Source: Pyrinomonadaceae bacterium (GTDB taxonomy: Bacteria > Acidobacteriota > Blastocatellia > Pyrinomonadales > Pyrinomonadaceae). Taken from it: a stretch of DNA of 54,499 nt. Below are positions 23,982 through 32,748 of the stretch, piece by piece; within the stretch, counting starts at the first letter, position 1, and each line of letters begins with the position of its first letter. Where the stretch lies: NCBI GenBank assembly GCA_014534425.1, contig JACVRN010000023.1, positions 1 through 54,499 on the forward strand. Reading direction: 5' to 3'. The notes under the pieces are model-generated. The model had not been told where the DNA came from, did no database searches, and saw only the letters and a list, made by a program, of their open reading frames with translations. The position numbers and the translations under genes are program-made.

Positions 23982-25007
23982 TTAAGGCTCTATAGCCATC
24001 CTCACGACGTTCGTCATGGGGTAGCGAGCTATCTTGCCGTCCCTCCCTATGACGACTATCTGAGCATTCGCTACGGTCACGCTTCGCACTGTGCTCATGT
24101 AGCGCTCGACTCTGACGCCGTCGCGGGTTTCGATGATGAGCTTTGCGCCCGCTTCTATGCCGGAAGGCTGCGAGACGATGGGCGGCGGCTCTTCTGTAGT
24201 CTCAGGCTGAGGGTTGGTGCGCGCGGTTTCGGGCGGCCTTGAAGGGACTGTGCGACCGCGCCTGCGACGATTGGTGCGCGTCGAAGGCGGGCGCTGCGTT
24301 CTGGCAGTGGTCACAGGCGCGGGCTGCGTGGTCGTCTCCGCGTTACCTCTATCTCTATTTGAAGCGGCTGCATCATCCGTCTTTTCAGTCGTCTCAGGCT
24401 GAGTTGTCTTCGCAGGCTCAACCGGCTCAGGCTCGTTTATGCGAGCGCCGACGGCATTGACACGGCGTGTGTTCTTATCACGACGCGCGGTTGTGGCGGG
24501 CTGCTCCGGTGTGGCGTCTGTTTCCGGCTGAGCGGCGGGCGCGGCCATAGCCTCAAAGCCGCCGCTAAAGCTTATGCGATAGTCCCCGTTGTCGTCGTTC
24601 GGCGAGCGCGCTTCAACACGCAGGATGATGGTCTCGCGCTGCCTCAGGTAGATGCTCTTGGAAGTGCTGGTCGAAAGCTCGCCCGCGTACATGCTCACCT
24701 TTGCGAGCGGCCTCAAGGTTCCTGACTGAAAGAGGTCTACGTCGCCGTTCAAGTTGCGGCTCTCGACCGTTATCACCAGGTCGCCGGGCGTGCCCGTCAA
24801 AACATAAAAGTGACGCGTCAGGCGAGAATCGCCTATGTCGCGCGGAGCGATTTGACCTGTGATGCGCGTGGAAGTGACGGGCGTAGGCTGGTCAACGGAT
24901 GTAGACTGCGCGTGTGCCCACGCCGCACACAGCAGAAGGAGAAACGCGCACGCGATGACAGAAACGGTTCGATTCCAGAAAAGAGGAGTGGATATGGTCT
25001 TACTCAT
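23982..25007 (-). CDS. Secreted protein with PPC-like domain
   Basis: A 341-residue exported protein of no recognised enzyme family. A signal peptide (VIACAFLLLLCAAWAHAQ) ends near residue 34. Residues about 45-150 form a beta-rich domain (FYVLTGTPGDLVITVESRN, GDVDLFQSG, ILRVEARSPNDDNGDYRIS) that resembles the bacterial pre-peptidase C-terminal fold. A Pro/Thr/Arg/Glu-rich low-complexity linker runs from 155 to 285. The last 55 residues (GAKLIIETRDGVRVERY, IVVIGRDGKIARYPM) look like a small beta-barrel. It stands alone, convergent with the resB operon and upstream of no obvious partner. Function is unknown. Confidence 0.6.
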   Translation of the reverse strand: MSKTISTPLFWNRTVSVIACAFLLLLCAAWAHAQSTSVDQPTPVTSTRITGQIAPRDIGDSRLTRHFYVLTGTPGDLVITVESRNLNGDVDLFQSGTLRPLAKVSMYAGELSTSTSKSIYLRQRETIILRVEARSPNDDNGDYRISFSGGFEAMAAPAAQPETDATPEQPATTARRDKNTRRVNAVGARINEPEPVEPAKTTQPETTEKTDDAAASNRDRGNAETTTQPAPVTTARTQRPPSTRTNRRRRGRTVPSRPPETARTNPQPETTEEPPPIVSQPSGIEAGAKLIIETRDGVRVERYMSTVRSVTVANAQIVVIGRDGKIARYPMTNVVRMAIEP

Positions 25008-25106
25008 CGAAGTTCCAGTTGATAAATATCTGAAAAGAAGTTCAGGAAATGCGCTACGCCGTCAAGGGTAACAGATTCCGGCCCGTTATCGAAGCCGATG
25101 GGCCTT

Positions 25107-25946
25107 TCACCTGTATTCGCCGCAGGGCGAGTTGTCCAGGTAGACCATGAGAATAAGGACGAGCCTGTAGCCAAGGTAGACGCTGTTGGGATTTACCTTC
25201 GATGCCTGGTCGTTGGCGCTGTGCAGAATGGAGGCCCAGTCGTTGCTCATGCCGTGAATCGTGAGGGACGGAATATTTTTAGCGATGAAAGAAGTGGAGT
25301 CGGAGTTTGCGCCCTCTATGTTTGCATGACTGAAGGGCAGCTTCATCTCTTTGGCTATCCCTGCGGTCAGGTCGCTCAGCTTCTTGCTCGACATGTTATC
25401 CGCAACCTGCGGCCCGGCCAAGCCAAGGCTGTCTATATTTATCATCTCGCAGTACTGCGCGACCTGATCCTTCGCAATCCCGTCCGCCATAGCGCGCGAG
25501 CCTACGCGCCCGCTCTCTTCTTTCCCGAATGCGACGAACAGGATTGTTTTCTTGAACTGATAAGTTTTCAGACTCTTGTAGAGATGCGCCATCGTTACAA
25601 TGCCGCTCCAGTTGTCCAGCGCGCCGCAGCCCTCCGCCACTTTGTCATAATGCGCCCCTATAATTATTTTCTCCTGCGAAGAGCCGGGCTTTTTCACGAC
25701 AAGATTCTCAACATCCTTGTATTTATCGACGGACATATCCGAAGAGGTCGCGCCCATCTTCTCGAACAATGTTTTGACTGCCTTCAGGCGGTCTTCGTTC
25801 TTGCAGGGGACTGAATCGAAGTCTGCCTTTATCTGCTCAAGCGTGGAGATTTTTATTTCGCTCTGTTCCGCGCCGAGCGATTGAGGCACGAACAGAACAA
25901 GTAACTGAAGCAGGACTAGGAGGAGAACCTGCCTGGCTATCTTCAT
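25107..25946 (-). CDS. Secreted M28-family metallopeptidase
   Basis: A 279-residue exported zinc peptidase of the M28 (aminopeptidase) family. A signal peptide (LLLVLLQLLVLFVPQSLGA) precedes the catalytic domain. The co-catalytic zinc ligands and acids appear in the expected order: His99 (GAHYDKV), Asp111 (ALDNWSG), Glu143-Glu144 (FGKEESG), Asp172 (NIDSLG) and His242 (ILHSAND). The family usually has a DNASG-type motif, here DNWSG, a modest change. It would release N-terminal residues from peptides outside the cytoplasm. The ATG at 25946 has TTGGAGTG upstream. Its neighbours are unrelated, so it is probably monocistronic. Confidence 0.87.
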   Translation of the reverse strand: MKIARQVLLLVLLQLLVLFVPQSLGAEQSEIKISTLEQIKADFDSVPCKNEDRLKAVKTLFEKMGATSSDMSVDKYKDVENLVVKKPGSSQEKIIIGAHYDKVAEGCGALDNWSGIVTMAHLYKSLKTYQFKKTILFVAFGKEESGRVGSRAMADGIAKDQVAQYCEMINIDSLGLAGPQVADNMSSKKLSDLTAGIAKEMKLPFSHANIEGANSDSTSFIAKNIPSLTIHGMSNDWASILHSANDQASKVNPNSVYLGYRLVLILMVYLDNSPCGEYR

Positions 25947-26006
25947 AATATTTCACTCCAATTCTTAAATGTTCAGATGCCGCGCGCGAGGCAGTTCGAT
26001 TTCAGA

Positions 26007-26759
26007 CTATACCAGCCTTGTCATCCAGTCCGCGAATGTAATCCAGGCATGAGTGCCTCCTATCATCAGTCGCAACGGCTGCGATGCGATGATTAGAAGG
26101 CCGCCCCAAAGGGTTGCGCGATGCGGACGCCCGCGCGCAATGAAGTCATAAACCACGCAGGCAACTATGAAGATGTCCGTCAGGCCGAAGAAGGCGGGCG
26201 GCCCTGCCTGCATGATGGCTAGCGGGAGGCGTGCGACTGCCGCAGGCAAAATGGCTATCATTGCGAGCAGCATTAATCTTTTGTGAACGTCCAGTCGGCG
26301 GCGGAAGTAGAGGCCCGCTCCGACCAGACTTCCGAAGACCAGTAAATCGCCGAACGGGATAGTCAGAAAGGCGAGCGGAGAAACGTCTCCGACAGGTGCC
26401 GCTCCCTGCTTTGCGCGTACGAGCGCCGTGTAAACGCCTACGACTATCATCAGCACGGACAAGACTCCGCCGACAACTCCCAGGCGGCGATGAATGCGCG
26501 TGCGGTTTGAAGCTACCAGCAAAGTCTGTACGAGGAAAAGCGCGACCCAGGACGTGAAGATTATCCCGTGCAGGTGCAGTAGTGGTATGAGCGGCTGGGT
26601 GTCGAAGTACGGCCTGAGATAATAGGTTCTGGCAAAGCCTGCGAAGACCGTCGCCACAATGACGAGCGCCATGCCCGTGTAAAACAGGTGCTCGCGTCTG
26701 CGGCGCGCTGCTCCTGCCTGCGGCACCGCGCTCATTTTCTCAACCGTCAATGTTTTCAT
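26007..26759 (-). CDS. Seven-helix membrane protein, unknown function
   Basis: A 250-residue integral membrane protein with about seven hydrophobic segments: near 28-46, 58-82, 94-113, 132-152, 160-180, 188-205 and 218-235. Conserved-looking polar residues include His in LLHLHGIIFTSW, NRTRIHRRLG and LDVHKRLMLL. Paired membrane histidines of this kind occur in small uncharacterised families such as DUF2306-like proteins. I cannot assign a reaction. The ATG at 26759 lacks a strong ribosome site, and the second Met (MSAVPQ, residue 9) is an alternative start. It lies alone on the minus strand between the M28 peptidase and a TPR gene. Confidence 0.6.
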   Translation of the reverse strand: MKTLTVEKMSAVPQAGAARRRREHLFYTGMALVIVATVFAGFARTYYLRPYFDTQPLIPLLHLHGIIFTSWVALFLVQTLLVASNRTRIHRRLGVVGGVLSVLMIVVGVYTALVRAKQGAAPVGDVSPLAFLTIPFGDLLVFGSLVGAGLYFRRRLDVHKRLMLLAMIAILPAAVARLPLAIMQAGPPAFFGLTDIFIVACVVYDFIARGRPHRATLWGGLLIIASQPLRLMIGGTHAWITFADWMTRLV

Positions 26760-26818
26760 AAAAGGGGCCTCTCTTTTCGTGTGACTGATGCTTTCGGAAT
26801 TCGCCGCCCCTTGTTCGT

Positions 26819-27682
26819 TTAAGGTTTACGCTTCTGGTCGCGTTGATATTTTAAGTACTTGATGCGCTGCTCCAGATTATCCTTCATGCTGCTGTTGAGT
26901 TCCAACGCTTTATCAAAGTCCTTCTGAGCTTCGGAATCCAGTCTCTTGTCGAGACGAGCCAGGCCGCGATCCGCATATGCTTCGGCGTACTGCGGGTTAA
27001 TTTCAATCGCTCTGGTAAAGTCAGAGATGGCCGCGTCCACTTCGCCTTTGGCTTGCAGGAGCGTGCCGCGATTGTAATAGGCTTCGGCGTTCTGCGACTC
27101 AAGCTCTATAACCTTGCCGTAATCCGCGATTGCGCCGTTCGCATCACCTTCCACGGTTCGCGCCACGGCACGGTTGTAATAAGCCTCCAGGAAGTCCGGC
27201 TTGTTCTCGATTGCCTTGGTGTAATCCGCGATTGCCCCTGCGCGGTCTCCCTTGCCACGGCGAGCGTCGCCGCGATTGTTGTAGACGATGGCGAGGTTCG
27301 GCTGGATTTCGAGCGCGCGGTCGAAATCCTTTATGGCCGCATCGAAATCCTGTCTTTCGAGAAAAATAAACCCTCTGTGATAGTACGGTAAAGCTATTTC
27401 AGGACTCAGTTCGATGGTGCGCGTGAGGTCTGCCAGCGCACCTTCCACATCGCCCTTGGCTTTCTTAGCCACGGCGCGACTGTTCAAGGCCGCAGCGTAC
27501 TTGGGATAAATCTCTATGGCTTTGCTGTAGTCGGCTATGGCTCCGTCAATGTCGCCCTTTTCGAATTTGGCAAGCCCGCGCTGGTAATAATCCTCGGCCC
27601 TGCGAAGGGTTTGCCCCGGACAGATAGAGACGCTGAAAACCAGAACGCAGGCAATCAAGATAGCGGTTCTTTTCATAATCAT
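26819..27682 (-). CDS. Exported TPR-repeat protein
   Basis: A 287-residue protein with a signal peptide (ILIACVLVFSVSICPGQ) followed by seven back-to-back 34-residue TPR units filling residues 28-265. Each has the consensus pattern of AYYNRG...KGD...AIADYTKAIE.NP. The repeats form a helical scaffold for protein binding, probably in the periplasm. The short end is basic. The start could be the ATG at 27682 or the one two codons later; neither has a clear ribosome site. The partner is unknown. TPR proteins of this type are abundant in Acidobacteriota-like genomes. Confidence 0.8.
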   Translation of the reverse strand: MIMKRTAILIACVLVFSVSICPGQTLRRAEDYYQRGLAKFEKGDIDGAIADYSKAIEIYPKYAAALNSRAVAKKAKGDVEGALADLTRTIELSPEIALPYYHRGFIFLERQDFDAAIKDFDRALEIQPNLAIVYNNRGDARRGKGDRAGAIADYTKAIENKPDFLEAYYNRAVARTVEGDANGAIADYGKVIELESQNAEAYYNRGTLLQAKGEVDAAISDFTRAIEINPQYAEAYADRGLARLDKRLDSEAQKDFDKALELNSSMKDNLEQRIKYLKYQRDQKRKP

Positions 27683-27719
27683 CTACATTCAAGCGACGGC
27701 GCGAATTGATTAAAACTCA

Positions 27720-28187
27720 TCAAAGCTTCGGCTCAGGATACCTCTCGACATCTTTTTCAATGAAATCCCTGCCGTAGGATTTCCAGTAATCTTCATAGCC
27801 GGTTGCAACTTGCGTCCATTCGCCAAGCTCCCAAGATAAAATCTCCCTGAGCTTGTTTTCAAGAAGCGAATCAAGATTTGCCTCGCCTGTATTGAACAAT
27901 TCGGGTTCGCCCAATTTCGAGAAATGAGTGAATCGGTCATAGTCATTCAGCCACCAATAGCTGTGAATCTTCGCCGAATCATCGGTCTCTTTCATCACAT
28001 CAATGGTAGCCACGCCGCCCTTCGGGTGCCTGAAATTAAATCTCCATGAAGGAACCTGATGATAATACTTAACGAGCATAAGGTTGTGACGCGCGGCAAA
28101 CTGCGTCAAGACCCCGGCAATTTTGGAGAAGAAAGCCTCAAGCGCGGGCAACTCTTCTTCATGAAACTTCGGATTTCCGTTCGGCAT
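27720..28187 (-). CDS. Hypothetical cytoplasmic protein
   Basis: A 155-residue protein of no recognised family. There is no signal peptide or membrane segment. It is rich in aromatic residues (YYHQVPSWRFNFRHP, YWWLNDYDRFTHF) with an acidic C-terminus. An alpha-beta fold like small immunity or single-domain orphan proteins is possible, but nothing decisive is seen. A good ribosome site (GAGGTGAAATT) precedes the ATG at 28187, and the codon pattern looks like a real gene. It is divergent from the small membrane protein at 28327. Confidence 0.6.
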   Translation of the reverse strand: MPNGNPKFHEEELPALEAFFSKIAGVLTQFAARHNLMLVKYYHQVPSWRFNFRHPKGGVATIDVMKETDDSAKIHSYWWLNDYDRFTHFSKLGEPELFNTGEANLDSLLENKLREILSWELGEWTQVATGYEDYWKSYGRDFIEKDVERYPEPKL

Positions 28188-28326
28188 AATTTCACCTCTT
28201 CCAGATGGAGGCGAGAGCTCAAGGGCCTTCCTTTCTTTGCGGCTTTCTCAGATAATAGCGCGAAACGGAACGCTCTCGCCCGGTCGCTTTCGGGTGCCGA
28301 GTACAATCTGCTTCGGGTTCTTTGTT

Positions 28327-28707
28327 ATGAATGAGCTTCTCACAACTCTATTTATCTACAGCGCCGTGCCGGTTACGGCCTGGTGCCTGTACATGCGTCT
28401 TTATAATCGTATGCAGGCGGCGGGCGTAGTGGATAGCCCGGACATACAGTTCTTCTTAATCTTCACAGTGTATGGCGGGTGGCTCATGGTCTTCTTCATT
28501 CTAATATCAAAGGTCTGGACGGCCATGATGTACTTGGTTCTGGTCTATCTGATTTTGGCCGCGCCGATAATGATGCTTGTCATAGCCATCTCGCTTATCT
28601 CCGATTATAAGCTGTCGGGCTATCACCTGTGGGCTTTCGTGGCGAGCGGCGCTTATACTGCTATATGCGCCTTCCTCATTTTCGTGTTCATAGTGGCGCT
28701 GCTGTGA
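28327..28707 (+). CDS. Small four-helix membrane protein
   Basis: A 126-residue hydrophobic protein with four likely helices (about residues 5-23, 38-58, 62-88 and 98-122) and few charged residues. I chose the ATG at 28327 (MNELLTTLF). An in-frame TTG at 28237 would add a 30-residue non-hydrophobic leader without a ribosome site. No family is recognised. It is single and is followed at 28748 by a convergent transporter gene. Function is unknown. Confidence 0.55.
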   Translation: MNELLTTLFIYSAVPVTAWCLYMRLYNRMQAAGVVDSPDIQFFLIFTVYGGWLMVFFILISKVWTAMMYLVLVYLILAAPIMMLVIAISLISDYKLSGYHLWAFVASGAYTAICAFLIFVFIVALL

Positions 28708-28747
28708 TGCGGTTGGAATGCTGAGGGAATTAGCCGTCCTGAGTTAA

Positions 28748-30142
28748 TTAATCTGCGCTTTCAGCAAGGCCGATGGCGTTGAGCGGCGTGGCGGCGGCGG
28801 CAGTTTCAGCTTGATTGTGATGCTCGTGCGCCATGGCGACCTGCTTGCGCCCCAGCCAGAGGCTTATGAAGAACCAGATGGCAGCAAGAGGGGCGGCCAC
28901 AAACGAAACGCCCGTCAAGCCCAGTCCCATCCAGCCGAGCGCTGGAGATGACCAAGCTCCTATCTGATCGCCCGCGCGATAGATGAAGGTGTCTATAAAG
29001 CTTTTGGCCTTGTACTTGTCTTCGCGGCTGACGACCGTAAAGAGGACTTCGCGTGCGGGACGCGCAACGGCGAAATTCCCCGCGCGGCGAAGCGTGAGAA
29101 AGATAACCAGCAGCGTCAGCGTAGGCATCATGCCCATGGCCGTAAAGCCTATGACGCTCATGGCCGGAAGCAGCGCGAGCGTGATGCCCACCCCTAGCCA
29201 CTTCAAAAGCCTTCCCGTCAAAAACGCCTGCACCAATATCGTCAGGACGTTGACAAGCAAATCCACATGCGCGAAGAACGCAGTCCGCGCGCCTCTGTCC
29301 GCGAAGGCGCTGGCGGCAATGCTGACCTGCTGAAAGTACAGAAGCGTTGAGGTGGTCGCATACAGCAGCATGTAGGCGCAGATGCCCAGAAGGTAAGGCG
29401 AGCGCAGGTCGTGAACGATGCCCGACCATATGCCTCCGCCTATGGGGCGCTCGGCGGAAGCCTTCTCTCTGATGGAAGCGCGCGAGCCTTCGAAAGCTGT
29501 CGGGAACAAGCGCACGCACTGCGCGCTCAACTCAAGCAGCACAGCCGAGACGAGCAGTAGATTAAGCGCGCCGATTTTCTGAACCAGCGCTGCCGTTATA
29601 GCTGCCCCGACTATGCCGCCGAGGGTTCCGCCGACGCTGATGAATCCGAACAGCCGCTTGCCCTGGTCGGTGCTGAAGACATCGGCCATGAAGGCCCAGA
29701 AGACAGAGATGACGAAGAGATTAAAGACGCTCGTCCAGACAAAGAAGACGCGCCCCACCCAGACGTTCTGCTCCTTAGGCACCAGCAGCAGAAGAAGAAA
29801 AAAGATTACAAGGTTGGAGATGAAGAAGCGGTAAGCAATCGGGATAAAGCGGCGGCGCGAAAACTTTGCGACCAGTGCCGCGAAGAGCGCGTTGGCGACC
29901 AGCATCGCAAGGAGCGTCCCCGTAAACATCCAGGGCAGATTCTCCACACCTCCAGCCGCGCCCATGTCGTCGCGTATCGGCCTGATGATGTAGTAGCTGG
30001 AGAGGACGAAGAAGTAGTAGACGAAGCCGAGGGCCAGAGCGCGCACCTCCACTGCCTTTACATCAACCATCTTCCGTAAAAGCTTCAGCGACGCGCTCTG
30101 CTCAGAATGCCCCTGTTTGCTATCCAGACTCTCTCTCTTCAA
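28748..30142 (-). CDS. Nucleotide-carrier-like (Npt/TlcA-type) MFS transporter
   Basis: A 464-residue protein with about twelve membrane helices, resembling the bacterial ADP/ATP translocase-related family within the major facilitator superfamily. Typical features are the N-terminal YYIIRPIRDDMG motif (after LGFVYYFFVLSS) and QGKRLFGFISVGGTLGGIVG in the fifth-helix region. In intracellular parasites such proteins exchange host ATP. Free-living acidobacteria and relatives carry related members whose substrate is unknown. The start is TTG at 30142 with GAAGAGGG upstream; no ATG lies near. It is 31 bases downstream of the Tat-exported epimerase gene, so the two may be co-transcribed. Confidence 0.75.
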   Translation of the reverse strand: MKRESLDSKQGHSEQSASLKLLRKMVDVKAVEVRALALGFVYYFFVLSSYYIIRPIRDDMGAAGGVENLPWMFTGTLLAMLVANALFAALVAKFSRRRFIPIAYRFFISNLVIFFLLLLLVPKEQNVWVGRVFFVWTSVFNLFVISVFWAFMADVFSTDQGKRLFGFISVGGTLGGIVGAAITAALVQKIGALNLLLVSAVLLELSAQCVRLFPTAFEGSRASIREKASAERPIGGGIWSGIVHDLRSPYLLGICAYMLLYATTSTLLYFQQVSIAASAFADRGARTAFFAHVDLLVNVLTILVQAFLTGRLLKWLGVGITLALLPAMSVIGFTAMGMMPTLTLLVIFLTLRRAGNFAVARPAREVLFTVVSREDKYKAKSFIDTFIYRAGDQIGAWSSPALGWMGLGLTGVSFVAAPLAAIWFFISLWLGRKQVAMAHEHHNQAETAAAATPLNAIGLAESAD

Positions 30143-30173
30143 GCAGCCCTCTTCCGTGTTGATTAATAATCAG

Positions 30174-31346
30174 TTACTTCTTGCGCGCGTGCCAGGCTGC
30201 GAGCACCTCTTTCTCGCGCTCAGGAGAAATCCCTGCCCTGAGCTTCGCCTGTCTTTCTGCGGGCTGCTTTTTGAACCAGTCGAGCGTGGCGCGCGTGGTG
30301 TCTGCTACGGAGCGGAAGGTAAGGCCCTGATCAAGTGCGCGCTTGATGCTGATAAGAGCGAAGCCTGCTGAATCGCCTACGGGCGGAACCCAGACGGGCA
30401 TGTCCGACCAGGGCGAGACTTTCTGCTCTTCCAGAAATTTGGCGTCGACCCAGGTGAAAGTTGCCTGCGGGTTTGCGACCCGTTTGATGCCGTCCAGCAT
30501 CCCCTGCATGGTGAGCTTCTGCTTAGGCCCCGTGGCGTTGAAGGTGCCGGTCGTGCCCTTCTCCACCATCCTGATTGTCCACTCCGCAAGGTCGCGCGCG
30601 TCTATGAACTGAACGGGGTCTGGAGGATTTCCGGGCGCTAAGATTTCGCCGCCGCGCTCTACGCGCACGGGCCAGTAAGTGAAGCGGTCTGACTCGTCAC
30701 CGGGGCCTACAATTAAGCCGGGGCGTATAATCAGGGACTTTCCTGGGAACCACTTTTCGACTTCCCTTTCAGACATCACCTTGAGCGGCCCGTAGAGGGC
30801 GAACTGCGAGTCGCGCAGCGTCTTCATGGTCTCCTTCATGGCGTCCGCGCCTTCATACTTTGCGAGCGGGCCGCTCTCGTCCATCCCTGGCTTGCTGTTG
30901 TCCGAATAGACAGAGATTGTCGAGATGAAGACGTAGCGGTCAACATTGCCCTTCAATATCTGCGCCGCGTCGCGCACCCACACGGGCAGCGTCGTTGGGT
31001 TGTCTATGACCACGTCCCACTTCCTGCCTTTGAGAGCATCGAGTTGACCGTTGCGGTCTCCAATCAACTGCTCCGCCTCTTTGGGCAACTCGCCCGGATG
31101 CGTCCTGCCTCGATTGAAGACCGTCACCTGATGCCCGCGCGAGAGCGCATAACGAACCTGGAAAGGGCCTGTAAAGCCCGTGCCGCCGAGTATCAGAATC
31201 TTGAGCGGCTTGGCGGCCTTGCCCACCGGGCTGCCGCCTCTACTTGCAGCCTCCAGTAAATCAGAGGCGAAGGTCGCCCCTCCCAAACCGATCGCGCCGC
31301 CCGCAAGGGCCGAAAGCTTCAGAAAGTTTCTTCTGCTGGTTGACAT
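30174..31346 (-). CDS. Tat-exported NAD-dependent epimerase/dehydratase
   Basis: A 390-residue extended short-chain dehydrogenase. A twin-arginine signal (TSRRNFLKLSALAGGAIG) at the very N-terminus sends the folded enzyme to the periplasm. A Rossmann fold follows, with ILILGGTGFTGPFQVRY, and a possible YxxxK pair in YGPLKVMSERE. The family acts on NDP-sugars or similar nucleotide-linked substrates. Export of an NAD-dependent enzyme is uncommon, and its cofactor would have to bind before export. The ATG at 31346 has AGGAGAGC upstream; an in-frame start 87 bases earlier would bury the Tat motif, so it is rejected. It is followed by the nucleotide-carrier-like gene. Confidence 0.83.
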   Translation of the reverse strand: MSTSRRNFLKLSALAGGAIGLGGATFASDLLEAASRGGSPVGKAAKPLKILILGGTGFTGPFQVRYALSRGHQVTVFNRGRTHPGELPKEAEQLIGDRNGQLDALKGRKWDVVIDNPTTLPVWVRDAAQILKGNVDRYVFISTISVYSDNSKPGMDESGPLAKYEGADAMKETMKTLRDSQFALYGPLKVMSEREVEKWFPGKSLIIRPGLIVGPGDESDRFTYWPVRVERGGEILAPGNPPDPVQFIDARDLAEWTIRMVEKGTTGTFNATGPKQKLTMQGMLDGIKRVANPQATFTWVDAKFLEEQKVSPWSDMPVWVPPVGDSAGFALISIKRALDQGLTFRSVADTTRATLDWFKKQPAERQAKLRAGISPEREKEVLAAWHARKK

Positions 31347-31621
31347 TATTGCTCTCCTGATAAGAGGTGTGTGTTGACTAAAACTTAGACCGCTTTTGTG
31401 ACCTTCCAGGCTGAGAAGGTTAATCGGGGGCATACGCGCCGAAAACCTATATTGTTTCAGCCGCCGGGGAAAATTTGAGATTAATTACGACTCCGTACAT
31501 TTTTCCAGAAGGCTTTACGAAATTATGGAACACGCGCGCCGCGCTTAACGCCTCAACCAGTTCTACCGCACGCTTGCGAATCGGCTAGTGATATATCCAC
31601 CTGTTTGTTACTATAGTAGAG

Positions 31622-32074
31622 ATGGTCTGCCCTAGCTCAACTTTGAAGGCGGTGAAAGTGGAGAAGAAGAAATACGAGAAGCAGCGTAGGGGGCCTCGCG
31701 TTGAAACAGCAATTCCGGTTCGCTGGGGAGTGACGAAGGACTGCCCCAGGTACGGGAAGATTATTAACCTGAGCAGCAGAGGATGTCTTATAGAATCGCA
31801 GATAGAGCCACTGAACGGTAAGACCGTCTTCCTGCGTTTCGGTCTGCCCACGGGGCATTCAATCTCTCTGGAAGGCAACCCCGTGAAATACAGACGCGGC
31901 CTGGGCTTTTCCATAGAGTTCGTAGAACTGAGCGAAGAAGACAGCTACACGCTGGAGCAACTTGTGGAGTACTACAGGGAGATGAGTCCTGACGACCCCC
32001 GACACGGCCAAGCGCTTCTGGCAGACTTCCGCGAAGCGCTCAAATCAATTACCACCAAGGATGAAGAGGGCTGA
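31622..32074 (+). CDS. PilZ-domain protein
   Basis: A 150-residue protein of the PilZ fold, a cyclic di-GMP receptor. The nucleotide-binding signature is present in two parts: RRGPRVE with its paired arginines (around residues 22-27) and NLSSRGC (a variant of DxSxxG). The following strand LRFGLPTGHSISLEG completes the barrel. Lys/Glu-rich ends flank the domain. It is a single gene ended by a strong hairpin terminator at 32103-32129. Target and output are unknown; PilD and an NtrB-like kinase elsewhere in the window suggest pilus-linked motility may be present, but no link is shown. Confidence 0.85.
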   Translation: MVCPSSTLKAVKVEKKKYEKQRRGPRVETAIPVRWGVTKDCPRYGKIINLSSRGCLIESQIEPLNGKTVFLRFGLPTGHSISLEGNPVKYRRGLGFSIEFVELSEEDSYTLEQLVEYYREMSPDDPRHGQALLADFREALKSITTKDEEG

Positions 32075-32102
32075 GCCAGCCAAACCTTCGGGCAAAAGTA
32101 AA

Positions 32103-32129
32103 AGACAGCGTGAGTTGCTCGCGCTGTCT
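32103..32129. terminator. Bidirectional intrinsic terminator after the PilZ gene
   Basis: A 12-bp stem (AGACAGCGTGAG with its complement, one T-G pair) closes a 3-base loop. It is flanked by AAA on the left and TTTT on the right, so it can end transcription from either side. It lies 28 bases beyond the PilZ stop and also just beyond the tRNA-Leu end on the other strand, and probably serves both genes. Confidence 0.9.
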
Positions 32130-32146
32130 TTTATTTTAAACCCTGA

Positions 32147-32228
32147 TGCCGAAGGGGGGACTCGAACCCCCACGAGTTTCCTCACACGCCCCTCAAACGT
32201 GCGCGTCTACCAGTTCCGCCACTTCGGC
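32147..32228 (-). tRNA. tRNA-Leu (anticodon GAG)
   Basis: An 82-base tRNA on the minus strand. The acceptor stem GCCGAAG pairs with CTTCGGC and the discriminator is A. The D-arm is GCGGAACTGGTAGACGC. The anticodon stem CACGT/GCGTG holds the loop TTGAGGG, giving anticodon GAG (reads CUC/CUU). A short class II variable arm (GAG GAAA CTC) and a T-arm GGGGG TTCGAGT CCCCC follow. The CCA end is not encoded. It sits between the SecG gene and the terminator. Confidence 0.97.
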
Positions 32229-32250
32229 TCTTTTTCAAAAATCTTACTCT

Positions 32251-32745
32251 TTACTTCTTCCCCGGCTGCTTCTGGTTCGGCTTCGAATTAGCCGTGTTAG
32301 ACGCGGCAGGCTGCTTGGTCGTTGTATTAGCGTTGGCGGGCGCTGTAGAAGCAGCACCGGCATTCGCGTTCGACTCCGGCGCTGTAGTTGCGCTCGGCGG
32401 CGCGGTCACAGGCACAGTTTGCGTAGCCGTGTTGCTGTTCGTAGCGGGCGCTGCCGGAGCGGGGGCCGCAGGCTGCGGCGCGCTCTCTGGCTGCGACTGT
32501 AGAACCGAGCGCGTGCCTAGTATGGCGGGCAATCCTAGCGCCAGCGCGCAAAGCATGAAGAGGGCCGCCGCTCCGATGGTAATCTTGGCGAGCAAGGTCT
32601 GCGTTCCGCGCGGGCCGAAGGCCGTGCTGGAGACGCTGCTGGAAAAGAGCGCGCCCGCGTCGGACTTGCCCGGTTGCAGCAGCACCGCCACCACCAGAAC
32701 AATACAGGCCAGAATAAAAAGACCGTATAAAGTATAAATCAGCAA
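32251..32745 (-). CDS. secG: Protein translocase subunit SecG
   Basis: A 164-residue SecG, the small subunit of the SecYEG channel. Two membrane helices (about 2-23 and 55-75) flank the conserved loop LLQPGKSDAGALFSSS and GPRGTQTLLAKIT. The last 80 residues are a Pro/Ala/Thr/Asn-rich low-complexity tail that other SecG proteins often have in shorter form. The start is TTG at 32745; its ribosome site AGAGGATAG lies within the final codons of tpiA, 3 bases away, so the two are translationally linked. The order gap-pgk-tpiA-secG is a familiar bacterial arrangement. Confidence 0.93.
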   Translation of the reverse strand: MLIYTLYGLFILACIVLVVAVLLQPGKSDAGALFSSSVSSTAFGPRGTQTLLAKITIGAAALFMLCALALGLPAILGTRSVLQSQPESAPQPAAPAPAAPATNSNTATQTVPVTAPPSATTAPESNANAGAASTAPANANTTTKQPAASNTANSKPNQKQPGKK

Positions 32746-32748
32746 AAT

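Noticed and set aside
31347..31433. Extension of the epimerase upstream of 31346
   Set aside because: It would put the twin-arginine motif 30 residues inside the chain and lacks the AGGAGAGC ribosome site that precedes the ATG at 31346.
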